Source of the DNA: Phycisphaeraceae bacterium
GTDB taxonomy: Bacteria > Planctomycetota > Phycisphaerae > Phycisphaerales > UBA1924
Assembly: GCA_019636845.1 (NCBI GenBank)
Contig: JAHBWV010000001.1
Location: forward strand, 1,364,001 to 1,428,000
Reading direction: 5' to 3'
Length of the DNA stretch: 64,000 nt
Made by a program: the position numbers and the translations under genes. Shown piece after piece: positions 25,441 through 34,145 of the stretch (positions are counted from its first letter, which is position 1; every line of letters starts with the position of its first letter). The notes under the pieces are model-generated. The model saw only the letters and a list, made by a program, of their open reading frames with translations, was not told where the DNA came from and did not search any database.

Positions 25441-25496
25441 TTCGAAGACAGACGACTCTCAGGACCTTCCACTCCCCTCCTGCGTATCGTCCGACT

Positions 25497-26630
25497 GTGA
25501 CGACGCGATTCGCCTCAACCACGAGTTCCATCACGACCACTCAGACGCGAGCCCGCTGGCCGCTCTCCGGTGTCGTCGGGGGCACGCTCGTTCTGTTGAT
25601 GCTGGTGATCTGCCTCGGCAGTCTGCCCTGGACGCTCGCGTCGACGGGGGCGGGCCCGGCCTACGCCACCGGATTGGTCGAGGATGCGAGGAGGTCGCCG
25701 GGTGATGGGTACATGCTGGGCACCGACCACCTGGGCCGTTCGCTTCTCGTGCGATGTCTTGCCGGCGGGGCAGTTTCGCTGCTGGTCGGGCTCGCCTCGG
25801 GCATCCTCGCTGTGTCGATCGGGACTCTGTACGGCGCGATCGCGGGGTACGTCGGAGGGCGCATTGACGCCGCCATGATGCGAGTGGTCGATGTGCTCTA
25901 CGGGCTTCCGTATGTGCTGCTGGTTGTGCTGCTCGCCGTTGCGGGGCAGGCGATCACCGAGGAGTACCAGGCCCGGACCAAAGAGCGTGCGTCATGGGTG
26001 CGTGCTGAAGTGGCCCAGCGAGTGGCGGAAGCCGATCGCTCAGCGACCAGCACTGTTTCCTCCCGGCCCTCTCGTGAGACAATAGATCGCTGGATGGTCG
26101 TGAACCCCGCCGAGCGCGACGCACTCGAAGAGGCGGCGTTGGTGGCGCTTCCCCCTCGAGTGATCTCTGAGCGATCGAGGGCCGCTCTCGACGCCGCGAC
26201 CTTGCTGGTCGCGATTGGATGCGTGAGCTGGCTGACGATGGCCCGTGTGATCAGGGGGCAGGTGCTCTCGCTGAAGGAGCGTCCATTTGTGGAGGCGGCG
26301 CGAGCTGCGGGGGCATCGCCGGTCCGTATCTTTGCCCGACACCTGCTGCCGAATCTCGTCGGCCCGATCGTTGTCTATACGACACTGACCGTGCCGCAGG
26401 CGATCCTTCAGGAGAGCTTCCTGAGCTTTCTCGGGATCGGGGTGCGCCCTCCGCTGCCGAGCTGGGGAAACCTCGCGGCGGACGGCCTGGCGGAGATCAA
26501 CACCTTCAGGTCGCACTGGTGGCTTCTCGCGTTTCCGTGCGTGCTCCTGGCGTTGACGCTGCTGTCACTGAACTTTGTCGGAGAGGCACTGCGTGAGGCG
26601 TTCGACCCGCGCTGGAGGCATCGGCGGTGA
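25497..26630 (+). CDS. OppC/DppC-type ABC transporter permease with a long insert
   Basis: A 377-residue inner-membrane permease. The N-terminal LGTDHLGRSLLVRCLAGGAVSLLVG and the EAA loop ARAAGASPVRIFARHLLPN identify the OppC/DppC family, as do FLSFLGIGVRPPLPSWGNL and the C-terminal NFVGEALREAFDPR. Between the third membrane helix (YVLLVVLLAVAG) and the next (AATLLVAIGCVSWLTMARV) there is a charged insert of about 80 residues absent from typical members. The start is a GTG at 25497; no strong ribosome site is seen, and the frame runs back through the tRNA, so an upstream start is excluded. The stop overlaps oppD as GTGA. No OppB or solute-binding protein is adjacent. Confidence 0.9.
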   Translation: MTTRFASTTSSITTTQTRARWPLSGVVGGTLVLLMLVICLGSLPWTLASTGAGPAYATGLVEDARRSPGDGYMLGTDHLGRSLLVRCLAGGAVSLLVGLASGILAVSIGTLYGAIAGYVGGRIDAAMMRVVDVLYGLPYVLLVVLLAVAGQAITEEYQARTKERASWVRAEVAQRVAEADRSATSTVSSRPSRETIDRWMVVNPAERDALEEAALVALPPRVISERSRAALDAATLLVAIGCVSWLTMARVIRGQVLSLKERPFVEAARAAGASPVRIFARHLLPNLVGPIVVYTTLTVPQAILQESFLSFLGIGVRPPLPSWGNLAADGLAEINTFRSHWWLLAFPCVLLALTLLSLNFVGEALREAFDPRWRHRR

Positions 26631-27670
26631 ATCAGACAGCACCGGATGTCGGGTCGGAGCGACTCCTCACGGTTCGTGATCTCACGGTCTCATTTCCCGG
26701 GTCTGAGTTCCCGGCACGGGTGGTTGAGGGCGTCTCTCTGAGCGTTGCGCGGCACGAGACGCTGGCTGTTGTGGGAGAGTCGGGCAGCGGAAAGTCGATG
26801 ACCGCGCTCGCGATCATGCGCCTGTTGCCCGATTCGGCGGTTGTTGAGCGGGGGCAGATCCATCTCCACGAGGGCGATCGAACGACTGCTCTGGAATCGC
26901 TCGGCCCGCGCACGATGAGAAGGATCCGGGGCGGGCGGATCGCGATGATCTTCCAGGAGCCGATGACCTCGCTGAATCCCGTGTTGACGATCGGCGACCA
27001 GTTGCTCGAGGCTGTGCGATTGCACAGGCCGGAAGCAACCGATGCGAAGCGGCTCGTCACTGATGAACTCGAACGCATGGGTATCCGGGATGCGGGCTCG
27101 CGGCTCGGGGCATATCCCCACGAGTTCTCGGGCGGGATGCGTCAGCGTGTGATGATCGCGATGGCGCTTCTGTGTCGCCCGTGCGTGCTGATCGCGGATG
27201 AACCGACGACGGCTCTTGATGTGACTGTGCAGGCGCAGGTGCTTGACCTGATCGACCAGGCGCGCCGTGAGAGGGATCTTGGTGTGATGCTGATCACCCA
27301 CGATCTTGGCCTTGTCGCGCAGCGTTCCAACCGAATCTGTGTGATGTACCGGGGACGGGTGGTCGAGTGCGGCTCGACACGTGAGGTGCTTGCCACGCCC
27401 GCGCATCCGTATACCCGTGCCTTGATCTCGTGCATGCCGGGAGTCGGGCGAAGGGGCGGGCGGCTTCCGATTGTGTCGGAGATCATGAGCAGCGGTGAAT
27501 CCATACGTGGGACGCTGGGCGGGCTGACGCCCTGGTGGCCTGAGCATGACCCTCCCCCCGGGGGAACTCTTCCGGGCGCGAGCAGCGTGCTTGTTCCTGC
27601 GGGGCCCGGGCGGCTCGTCGGGGTGTGGGCGGAGCCCATGGCTCTCGCGTGCGGAAGCACGGACGTGTAA
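26627..27670 (+). CDS. OppD/DppD-type ABC transporter ATP-binding protein
   Basis: A 347-residue ATPase. Walker A is GESGSGKSM, the Q-loop lies in MIFQEPMTSLNPVL, the signature is FSGGMRQRVMIAMAL, Walker B is LIADEPTTALDV and the switch His is in LITHDLGLVAQ. The C-terminal PYTRALISCMP segment is the oligopeptide-transporter-specific extension. The usual Fe-S-like four-cysteine pattern of OppD tails is not seen, and the region after that segment is Gly/Pro-rich. It is translationally coupled to the permease upstream. It probably pairs with another permease (OppB) and OppF encoded elsewhere. The ligand (peptides, nickel or similar) cannot be deduced. Confidence 0.92.
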   Translation: MNQTAPDVGSERLLTVRDLTVSFPGSEFPARVVEGVSLSVARHETLAVVGESGSGKSMTALAIMRLLPDSAVVERGQIHLHEGDRTTALESLGPRTMRRIRGGRIAMIFQEPMTSLNPVLTIGDQLLEAVRLHRPEATDAKRLVTDELERMGIRDAGSRLGAYPHEFSGGMRQRVMIAMALLCRPCVLIADEPTTALDVTVQAQVLDLIDQARRERDLGVMLITHDLGLVAQRSNRICVMYRGRVVECGSTREVLATPAHPYTRALISCMPGVGRRGGRLPIVSEIMSSGESIRGTLGGLTPWWPEHDPPPGGTLPGASSVLVPAGPGRLVGVWAEPMALACGSTDV

Positions 27671-27679
27671 AGTGTTGCT

Positions 27680-28807
27680 ATGCGGGTCTTGATCATTGCC
27701 GATGAGATTTTCGGCACGCGGGAGCGGTCGATGCTCTCGCGTCTAGAGATCGGGCTGGCGGATGAGGGGGTTCGGGTCGCACACGCACTTCCCGAGGGGC
27801 TTGCGGGCGTCGCAGGTGTCGGGCCGTTGATTGAGGCCATGACCTACGACGCCACGCGCGTGCCGTTTACTCGCGGGCTCCGTGCGGCGCGCCTCGCGTC
27901 TCAAGCGGTCTCGATCCAGCATGCCGACTCGGAGAGGGGACAGTCTCCTGCTTCGGGCAGGTCGGTCGATGTTGTTCACGCCTTCGGGGGCGCGGCGTGG
28001 GATCTGTCTCTGGATGTGGCCCGACGCATCGGATCTGCAATTGCCTTCGAGGTCTGGCGTATGGGACTTGTCGATCGAGCGGTATCGATCAGCAGACGCG
28101 ACCCGCAGGTGCAGCGGGTGTTTCTGGCGCCGGACATCACGATCGAGCGGCGGCTGAAGGCCGCGGGATTGACCGCGGTCCGCGCCGCGCCGTGGGGTGT
28201 TCACGCCATCGCGAGAACCCGTTCGGCGGCATCGCCCGATCGTTCGGTCAGCATCGTGATCACAGGCGGAGGCAGAGACGCGAGGGCAACGCTTGCGGCT
28301 TTAGAGGGGGTTGGGCTCGCGACATCCGAGCGTGCCGACGCCGTGATATTCATGGATGCCATGGCGGCGCGGCGTTCGAGGGCGTGGTCGGTTGCGAAGC
28401 GGTTGGGGCTGCTCGGCCGCCTGTCGCTGATCGACGATATCGAGATGCGCCGGGATATCGCGCTGCGTGCGGATATTCTGGTGCAGCCGGAGGCGGTGGG
28501 CGAGCAGCGGAGCGTGCTGCTCGACGCCATGGCCGCGGGAATGGTGGTTGTGGCCGCTGCGGATCCGGGTGTTTCGTGGCTCGTAGATGACAAAACGGCC
28601 TGGCTCGTGGATGAGCACACGCCTCGCGTGTGGGCGAACACCATCGCACGGGCGTTGAGTGATCCATCCCGAGCGAGGGCTCTTGCAGCGCGCGCATCCG
28701 CGCAGGTCGCGCAGGAGCATCGCGCGACCACGCATATCGCTTCGGTACTCGGGGCCTATCAGTGGGTCGTCGGAGGCCCTCGGGCCAGGATGGCAACCAA
28801 GTCATGA
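27680..28807 (+). CDS. Glycosyltransferase-like protein, GT4/GT-B fold
   Basis: A 375-residue protein. The N-terminus MRVLIIADEIFGTRERSM with a later GLADEGVRVAHALP follows the GT-B pattern, and the C-terminal QPEAVGEQRSVLLDAMAAGMVVVAAADPGVSWLV matches the donor-binding E-x7-E-like region of GT4 enzymes (GxxxxLLEAMAxGxPVVA), here with Asp in place of the second Glu. The rest is Ala/Arg-rich and weakly conserved. Acceptor and sugar are unknown; a role in cell-surface polysaccharide is the default guess. It starts 9 bases after oppD with no clear Shine-Dalgarno, so it may be coupled to the oppCD pair. Confidence 0.7.
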   Translation: MRVLIIADEIFGTRERSMLSRLEIGLADEGVRVAHALPEGLAGVAGVGPLIEAMTYDATRVPFTRGLRAARLASQAVSIQHADSERGQSPASGRSVDVVHAFGGAAWDLSLDVARRIGSAIAFEVWRMGLVDRAVSISRRDPQVQRVFLAPDITIERRLKAAGLTAVRAAPWGVHAIARTRSAASPDRSVSIVITGGGRDARATLAALEGVGLATSERADAVIFMDAMAARRSRAWSVAKRLGLLGRLSLIDDIEMRRDIALRADILVQPEAVGEQRSVLLDAMAAGMVVVAAADPGVSWLVDDKTAWLVDEHTPRVWANTIARALSDPSRARALAARASAQVAQEHRATTHIASVLGAYQWVVGGPRARMATKS

Positions 28808-28907
28808 CCGGGATGCGGAGGATCTGCGACGTTCTCGGGCGCGAAACAGGTTATGGGGCCGCAAATCTCCTCAAACACCGCTTGTTTCTGCCAGAACATC
28901 GTGCATG

Positions 28908-28934
28908 CTGAAGAGAGAGAAAGTTTCTCTTCAG
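28908..28934. repeat. Perfect 9-base inverted repeat in an intergenic gap
   Basis: CTGAAGAGA and TCTCTTCAG flank a 9-base loop about 100 bases after the glycosyltransferase stop and about 80 before the next gene. It has no U-tract, so it could be a weak terminator, an operator or an mRNA structure. The coordinates may be off by one base. The remaining 205-base gap (28808-29012) shows no other feature. Confidence 0.4.
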
Positions 28935-29012
28935 TCGTCCATGGTGAGTCGCCCGTGTGAGCGGCGTCACAAACGGCAGTTCGTAGTCGCGGGACAAACA
29001 GGCAGGTGGGAC

Positions 29013-29708
29013 ATGCTCAGAGTGGCTTCCGTCGTTGTGTTGGCGATTCTCAGCGGCTCCACGCATGCCCAGTGCGTGGTGATGCCGGCATCGTCGGCTC
29101 GCTACCCCAGTTCGATGGTTGATGATGTGAGGCGTCCGGGCTTCAACGGCCTGATCTACTCCAGGCGACCGGTGATCGGTGGTGTCGATGCGTGGGCCGT
29201 CGAGAGCGGCAGCCCGGGTGCTGATTACTACGGTGCCTATGGGGCGGAGAACCTGGCGATCGGGGTTGTCGTCGATCCGATCGAGCCATTCAACTCCTTC
29301 GACTACGGCATTGTGAGCCCGTGGCAGGTCGCGAACGATAGATCCGAGCGAGGCAGCCGCGTGACGAATCCCTACAACCGTGCGAGGAATCGGGCGGGTG
29401 ATCGTCTCGAGCGGGCGCGGCACGAGTGGCTGCGCGAGAACGGGCTCACGGGCGGCGTTCGCACCCACGTGAACGATGCGACCCTGCATGCTCCTGCGGA
29501 TCGTCGTGAGTCGGCACTTCCCACCCCGCGCGCGACGATTCAGATTCCCGAGGGAGAGCCCCGCCTCCACCGCAACATCCGGGTCGAGGGTCCTGCACGC
29601 ATCTCGCTGCCGCCAGGCGCGTCGGCAGAGATCGTGCGGCATATCGGTCGCAACGGGGGATTCGTCGGAGATGATCAGGGCGTGATCCGTATCGCGAACA
29701 AGGACTGA
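29013..29708 (+). CDS. Secreted protein of unknown function
   Basis: A 231-residue protein with a clear Sec signal peptide: MLRVASVVVLAILSGSTHA, with predicted cleavage before Gln20. The mature part begins with Ser/Tyr-rich segments (DYYGAYGAENLAIGVVVDP), has a basic helix-rich middle (RARNRAGDRLERARHEWL) and ends with a short region containing PPGASAEIVRHIGRNGGFVG. I recognise no family. The frame is open upstream to 28659 inside the glycosyltransferase gene, but only the start at 29013 gives a signal peptide. It is likely periplasmic or extracellular. Confidence 0.75.
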   Translation: MLRVASVVVLAILSGSTHAQCVVMPASSARYPSSMVDDVRRPGFNGLIYSRRPVIGGVDAWAVESGSPGADYYGAYGAENLAIGVVVDPIEPFNSFDYGIVSPWQVANDRSERGSRVTNPYNRARNRAGDRLERARHEWLRENGLTGGVRTHVNDATLHAPADRRESALPTPRATIQIPEGEPRLHRNIRVEGPARISLPPGASAEIVRHIGRNGGFVGDDQGVIRIANKD

Positions 29709-29828
29709 CAATCAGCGATATGCTGTAAGCGGCACTCAATGACGACCGGCCGATCCCGTGGTGGCGATCGGCTGGTCGGCATTCGCTCTCTGAGCGGGTC
29801 GTGCGGTGCCGCCTTGGAGCGACGCCTG

Positions 29829-31346
29829 ATGTCCGGCCGGTTGCCGTTTGATCCTGCGAGAATGCCCCCTCGGTCTCACTCGCCGAGCGCGGGCGCACCG
29901 TCGGATCGTCCGCTGACGGTTGCTGAACTTGCGCAACGGATCGACAGCGCCTTGAAGGGCGGACTTCCGAGGACGATCCGGGTCATCGGTGAGATCAGTG
30001 GGGCGGTGCAGCGGACCCACTGGTACTTCAATGCCAAGGACGACGCGGCGGTCGTTTCGTGCGTCATGTTTGCATCCGCAGCGAGTCGATCGAGGACCCC
30101 CATCGAGAACGGCCGCACGTATGTCCTCTCAGGCAGGGTCGAGTTCTACGCGAAGTCGGGCAAGGTTTCGCTTCTCGTTGATCGGATCGAGCCCATCGGC
30201 GAAGGTGAGCTCGATGCGGCGTTCCGAAGACTGTGCGAGGAGCTACGGGTGCTGGGCTGGTTCGCGCCGGAGCGAAAGCGGCCACTGCCCGCGTTCCCGC
30301 GACGTATCGCAGTTGTGACCAGCGCCACGGGCGCCGCCCTCCAGGATGTCATCAAGACAGCCGGTGTCCGCTGTCCTGCGGTGGACATCGTGGTTGTGGA
30401 TGTTCGTGTCCAAGGCGAGCGAGCGGCGGAGGAGGTCGCCAGGGCGATCCGTGCGATCGGCCGCCGCAGCGCTGAACTGTCGATCGATGCGATGATCGTT
30501 GCACGCGGCGGGGGCTCGAAGGAGGATCTTTGGACATTCAACGAGCGTGTGGTGGCGCAAGCCATCGTTGATTCACCGATCCCCGTTGTCGCGGCCATCG
30601 GCCACGAGACGGACACGACGATCGCCGAGCTTGTTGCCGATGAGCGTGCGTCAACGCCGACCCAGGCCGCGATGCGCCTGACGCCAGATCGCGGGGAGTT
30701 GCTCCGGCAGGTCGGCGACTCTCGTTCGAGACTTCTCGCGGCGGTCCGGCGCGTGCTCCACTCCGAAACACAGAGACTCCGCTCCGCGGCTCGACAGCCG
30801 ATCTTCCGAGATCCGGCATGGCTTCTCTGGCGGTCGCAGGCACAGGTCGTGCGTGCCTCTGAGCGCCTTGCCGGCGTGGTGCGGCGTCGGGTGCTCGATG
30901 GGCGAGTTGCCATCGCCCAGGCATCCCAGAAAGCGACGAGAATCTCGCCGGAGGTCCGGATCAAAATTCTCCGGTCGAGATTGGATGCCTCGGCCGGGCG
31001 GCTTGGCGTGGCTCTCCAGAGATCCCAGAGGGAGCGAGTCCAGAGGATTGACGCTGCGTCCAGGCAGCTCGAATCGGTGGGGCCAAGGTCTGTTCTCGGT
31101 CGGGGCTATTCTTGGACCATTCGCAAGGATGGCTCGATACTTCGGTCAGTATCGCAAGTGACAGCCGGCGACACGCTCACGACACAGCTCGCAGACGGTC
31201 GCGTCGAGTCGGTCGTGGGGGGAAGCACAAGCGTGGAACTGCTCGGGCGGCTCCGCGGCTCTCACGCATCTCGGCGAAGAGCAGTGGATCCCAGTACCCC
31301 CATGCTCTTTGACTCAGCTCCTCCCGCAGGCGGACAGGATCAGTGA
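29829..31346 (+). CDS. xseA: Exodeoxyribonuclease VII large subunit
   Basis: A 505-residue protein. The N-terminal OB-fold is visible as VIGEISGAVQRTHWYFNAKDDAA, followed by FYAKSGKVSLLVDRIEPIGEGEL. The nuclease domain carries PRRIAVVTSATGAALQDVI, MIVARGGGSKEDLWTFNE and AAIGHETDTTIAELVADERASTPTQAA, all XseA hallmarks. The C-terminal GPRSVLGRGYSWTIRKDGSIL is the usual last segment. ExoVII degrades single-stranded DNA into oligonucleotides together with several XseB subunits. The start at 29829 follows GGAGCGACGCCTG; 30 more upstream residues would have no family counterpart. xseB follows 10 bases after the stop. Confidence 0.95.
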   Translation: MSGRLPFDPARMPPRSHSPSAGAPSDRPLTVAELAQRIDSALKGGLPRTIRVIGEISGAVQRTHWYFNAKDDAAVVSCVMFASAASRSRTPIENGRTYVLSGRVEFYAKSGKVSLLVDRIEPIGEGELDAAFRRLCEELRVLGWFAPERKRPLPAFPRRIAVVTSATGAALQDVIKTAGVRCPAVDIVVVDVRVQGERAAEEVARAIRAIGRRSAELSIDAMIVARGGGSKEDLWTFNERVVAQAIVDSPIPVVAAIGHETDTTIAELVADERASTPTQAAMRLTPDRGELLRQVGDSRSRLLAAVRRVLHSETQRLRSAARQPIFRDPAWLLWRSQAQVVRASERLAGVVRRRVLDGRVAIAQASQKATRISPEVRIKILRSRLDASAGRLGVALQRSQRERVQRIDAASRQLESVGPRSVLGRGYSWTIRKDGSILRSVSQVTAGDTLTTQLADGRVESVVGGSTSVELLGRLRGSHASRRRAVDPSTPMLFDSAPPAGGQDQ

Positions 31347-31356
31347 AAGGAACTCT

Positions 31357-31644
31357 GTGGCGAAGCGACGGACAAACGAGGAACGTGAGTCTCCGACCTT
31401 CGAGCGGGCGTTGGAAGAACTCGAGTCGATCATCGCTCGGGTGGAGTCCGGCGAGATCGGCCTGGAGGAGTCCATCGGTGAGTATGAGCGTGGTGTGGGG
31501 CTGATCCGCAGGTGCCGCGAGATTCTCTCCCGGGCGGAGCAGCGGATCCAGCAACTCTCGCTCTCCGACATTGAGAACGGTCAGGCGTCAAGCCCCGAGG
31601 AGGACTCGGACGATGAAGGTGGGGACGAGGAGTCCTCCTTCTGA
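31357..31644 (+). CDS. xseB: Exodeoxyribonuclease VII small subunit
   Basis: A 95-residue, mostly helical and acidic protein. TFERALEELESIIARVESGEIGLEESIGEYERG is the whole-family pattern of XseB, shown here by its key residues E, LE, G and L-L-S-Y-G. The start is a GTG at 31357 after AAAGGAACTCT; the frame is open upstream inside xseA. A C-terminal acidic tail (EEDSDDEGGDEE) follows the helical hairpin and is longer than usual. XseB wraps around XseA to form the active heterooligomer. Its stop overlaps the start of the prepilin peptidase gene by one base (TGATG). Confidence 0.92.
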   Translation: MAKRRTNEERESPTFERALEELESIIARVESGEIGLEESIGEYERGVGLIRRCREILSRAEQRIQQLSLSDIENGQASSPEEDSDDEGGDEESSF

Positions 31645-33182
31645 TGCCGAGCGAGTACACACTGCTGATCTCTCTCGCTGAGGCCACGAAGCTTCTGTTT
31701 GTTATCGCGTTCGGAGCGTGTGTCGGCTCGCTGATGAACGTGCTGGTCTACCGGCTTCCCAGGGGGCTCGACATCGTCTCGCCCCCAAGCCGATGTCCGA
31801 TCTGCGACACGCGCCTGACATGGAGGGAGAACATCCCCGTTCTCGGCTGGGTCTTCCTCGGCGGACGCTGTCGCTTTTGCAGGGCCAAGATCTCCCCCGA
31901 GTATCCGCTGGTTGAAGCGGCGATTGCATTCCTCTTCGGAGCGATCTATTCCGTTTGGTACATGCTGCCACGTGAGTGGGGGTGGGTGGCATGGCTCCGC
32001 CCGGAGTGGGCGGCGAACGGACTCGCTCTCACCTGGCCGATGCTGGTGATTGTGCTATCGATGATGAGTTGCCTCGCGGCCATGACGCTGATCGACGCCA
32101 AGACGCGTCTGATCCCGCTCGGCCTTCTCTGGTTTCCCGCGATCGTCGGCTTCCTCGGTCATTCGCTTCATGTTCTTGTAATCGAAGCCAGGGATATCGA
32201 GCTGAGGCGATTTGCTCCGGGCTTTCGATGGGCGATCCCGTCGCCGGGTCCCGCCGGATGGTGGTGGGTTGGGGCTGCGATCGGTGGGATGGTCGGGCTC
32301 GGGATCGGGAACCTCCTGCTCTGGACAGGACTGATTCGCCGGAGCTTTGCGGATTATGACGAGTGGGAGCGATCGACCCTCGCAGAGAACGCGGGCAGCT
32401 CCGAGCCACCTTCAGCATGCCCTGCCCAGAGCGACGAGGTATCTGCACAGCCCTCCGCCGATACCCTGGCTGTCCCAGCAGAGTTGGGTGGTGAGGTGCC
32501 AGGGCATGATTCGGAACCCGAAGTCGTAACCAAAGACCCAGAGCCGACGAGGGACGAGAGCGCGGGTGCGACTGCTGCCGCGGCACATGATGGGGGGGGC
32601 ACCGAACAAGCGGTTTCCAGAGACCTTCAGGGCGATCCCGAGGCACAGGCAGAGCTCTGGATCCAGTACCCTCATGCACGTCGCGAGATGATCAGAGAGC
32701 TTGCTTTCCTGGCTCCGTGCGTGACGCTCGCGATTCTGGGGGGAAAGCTCGCCAAACACCTTGCCGGTCCGTGGAGTCCGGATTTCGCTCTCGGCTTCGC
32801 ACCAGCCCACCCTGTCCCGCTTTGGTTGGATGTCATCTGCGGCAGTCTGATGGGATACCTGGTCGCTGGGGGGGTTGTGTGGGCGGCTCGGATACTGGCA
32901 TCTCTTGCCTTCGGCAAGGAGGCCCTCGGGCTCGGCGATGTCCATCTGATGGCGGGGGTCGGGGCGTGCCTCGGATGGATCGACCCCATCCTCGCGTTCT
33001 TTGCCGCGGCCTTCATTGGCGTGTTCTTTGAGGTTGTCCGCGCGATCCTTGCGCGACGGGTCAGACGCACGCTGGCCTTCGGGCCGTGTCTGGCTATGGG
33101 CACCGCAGTGGTCGTCCTCTTGAAGCCCTGTGTCGAGATGTTGCTCGAGGCGATCCTGCACCGTCCTGTGAATCTGCCTTAG
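31644..33182 (+). CDS. Prepilin peptidase/N-methyltransferase (A24) with a 105-residue insert
   Basis: A 512-residue multi-spanning protease. The N-terminal A24 methyltransferase-type domain has Cys51, Cys54, Cys76 and Cys79 (CPIC, CRFC) between hydrophobic helices, as in PilD. The first catalytic Asp is D151 (LIDAKTRLIPLG). The second is D432 in GLGDVHLMAG; the canonical family motif is GDxK, but here the Lys is replaced by His434. Between these Asp residues lies a hydrophilic acidic Ser/Glu/Pro insert of about residues 240-345, absent in ordinary PilD (about 290 residues total). It is the likely processing enzyme for the pilins at 15.8-25.3 and 44.9-46.8 kb. The start overlaps the xseB stop. 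Confidence 0.9.
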   Translation: MPSEYTLLISLAEATKLLFVIAFGACVGSLMNVLVYRLPRGLDIVSPPSRCPICDTRLTWRENIPVLGWVFLGGRCRFCRAKISPEYPLVEAAIAFLFGAIYSVWYMLPREWGWVAWLRPEWAANGLALTWPMLVIVLSMMSCLAAMTLIDAKTRLIPLGLLWFPAIVGFLGHSLHVLVIEARDIELRRFAPGFRWAIPSPGPAGWWWVGAAIGGMVGLGIGNLLLWTGLIRRSFADYDEWERSTLAENAGSSEPPSACPAQSDEVSAQPSADTLAVPAELGGEVPGHDSEPEVVTKDPEPTRDESAGATAAAAHDGGGTEQAVSRDLQGDPEAQAELWIQYPHARREMIRELAFLAPCVTLAILGGKLAKHLAGPWSPDFALGFAPAHPVPLWLDVICGSLMGYLVAGGVVWAARILASLAFGKEALGLGDVHLMAGVGACLGWIDPILAFFAAAFIGVFFEVVRAILARRVRRTLAFGPCLAMGTAVVVLLKPCVEMLLEAILHRPVNLP

Positions 33183-33305
33183 CGGCTTATGGGCAAGATT
33201 CGGGGAGGTGAGGGCTCCGCCCACGCCCCACTTTGGCTACCCTAGTTGCCCCGGGCCGATGATGTCCCGGTATGCTCGCACTTGTACGTCATGGAGGCAC
33301 AGGTC

Positions 33306-33962
33306 ATGTCGCGTCTTGGCATCTCACCACTCATTCGCGTCGCACTTCTTGGAGCAGTCTTCGTCGTTGCCGTCGTGTCCGGCGGCTGCAAGAAGAACAA
33401 TGGTCAGCTTGATGCCGCGCTGATGGAGAACAACGAGCTTCGGGGGCGCATCGAGTCGCTTGAGCAGGCGCTTCGCGATTGTGACGCCCAGAAGGCGGGT
33501 CTCGAGCAGCAGCTCGCGGCCGCATCGTCCGCGCCCTCCGGATTCGGCCCCGCGGGGACCGGATTTGAGAATATCGGCGGGATTGATGTCTCTTACGGAG
33601 CTGGCGGTGAGATCATTGTCGGCGTCGCTGGAGACGTTCTCTTCGATTCGGGATCGGTGGTGCTGAAGAACGCGTCGAAGCAGACTCTCGATCGAGTCGC
33701 TGGCGTGCTGAACAGCCAGTATCGGCGGAATGTCATTCGTGTCGAGGGCCACACCGATTCGGATCCGATCAGGAAGAGCAAGTGGCGGAGCAACGAGCAA
33801 CTGAGCGCGGAGCGGGCTTTGGCTGTAGAGGAGTACCTTGTCAGCAAGGGGGTCAACAACAATCGGGTCTACTCCGCGGCCTTTGGTCCCGCAAAGCCGA
33901 AGGGGACCAAGAAGGACAGCCGCCGCGTCGAGATCGTGATTCTGGCAGAAGGTGCCGTCTGA
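33306..33962 (+). CDS. OmpA/Pal-type lipoprotein with coiled coil
   Basis: A 218-residue protein with a lipoprotein signal (VVAVVSGGC, Cys28). Residues about 35-70 are a coiled coil (ENNELRGRIESLEQALRDCDAQ) and the C-terminal 115 residues are an OmpA peptidoglycan-binding domain: DVLFDSGSVVLKNAS, VEGHTDSDPIR, RALAVEEYL and RVYSAAFGPAKP with SRRVEIVI. It should anchor the outer membrane to peptidoglycan. The start at 33306 follows GGAGG eight bases upstream. A strong hairpin follows the gene. Planctomycete envelopes with peptidoglycan fit this assignment. Confidence 0.9.
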   Translation: MSRLGISPLIRVALLGAVFVVAVVSGGCKKNNGQLDAALMENNELRGRIESLEQALRDCDAQKAGLEQQLAAASSAPSGFGPAGTGFENIGGIDVSYGAGGEIIVGVAGDVLFDSGSVVLKNASKQTLDRVAGVLNSQYRRNVIRVEGHTDSDPIRKSKWRSNEQLSAERALAVEEYLVSKGVNNNRVYSAAFGPAKPKGTKKDSRRVEIVILAEGAV

Positions 33963-33990
33963 ATTAAGCGATCGATTCCATCATTCACGA

Positions 33991-34014
33991 GGGGCTCGCC
34001 ACTGTGCGGGCCCC
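33991..34014 (+). terminator. Rho-independent terminator after the OmpA gene
   Basis: GGGGCTCGC (33991-33999) pairs with GCGGGCCCC (34006-34014) around loop CACTGT with one G-U pair, and is followed by GTTTCTTTGTG. It lies 29 bases after the OmpA-lipoprotein stop. Confidence 0.8.
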
Positions 34015-34145
34015 GTTTCTTTGTGTGTGAGCGTCGCTGCCCATGGGGTTTCGGAGACATACGATCTTCACCAAGAGCGTGTCGCAGATTCGGCGCGTTC
34101 CAAACTCGAACCCAACCGCCAACCGATCGAACGGAGGTTGTTCCG

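Noticed and set aside
25383-25496. Upstream extension of the OppC-type permease starting inside the tRNA
   Set aside because: The extra residues are translations of tRNA-Pro and have no family match; GTG at 25497 is a better start.
28659-29012. Upstream extension of the secreted protein gene overlapping the glycosyltransferase
   Set aside because: Only the start at 29013 places a signal peptide at the N-terminus; the extension is basic and without a domain.
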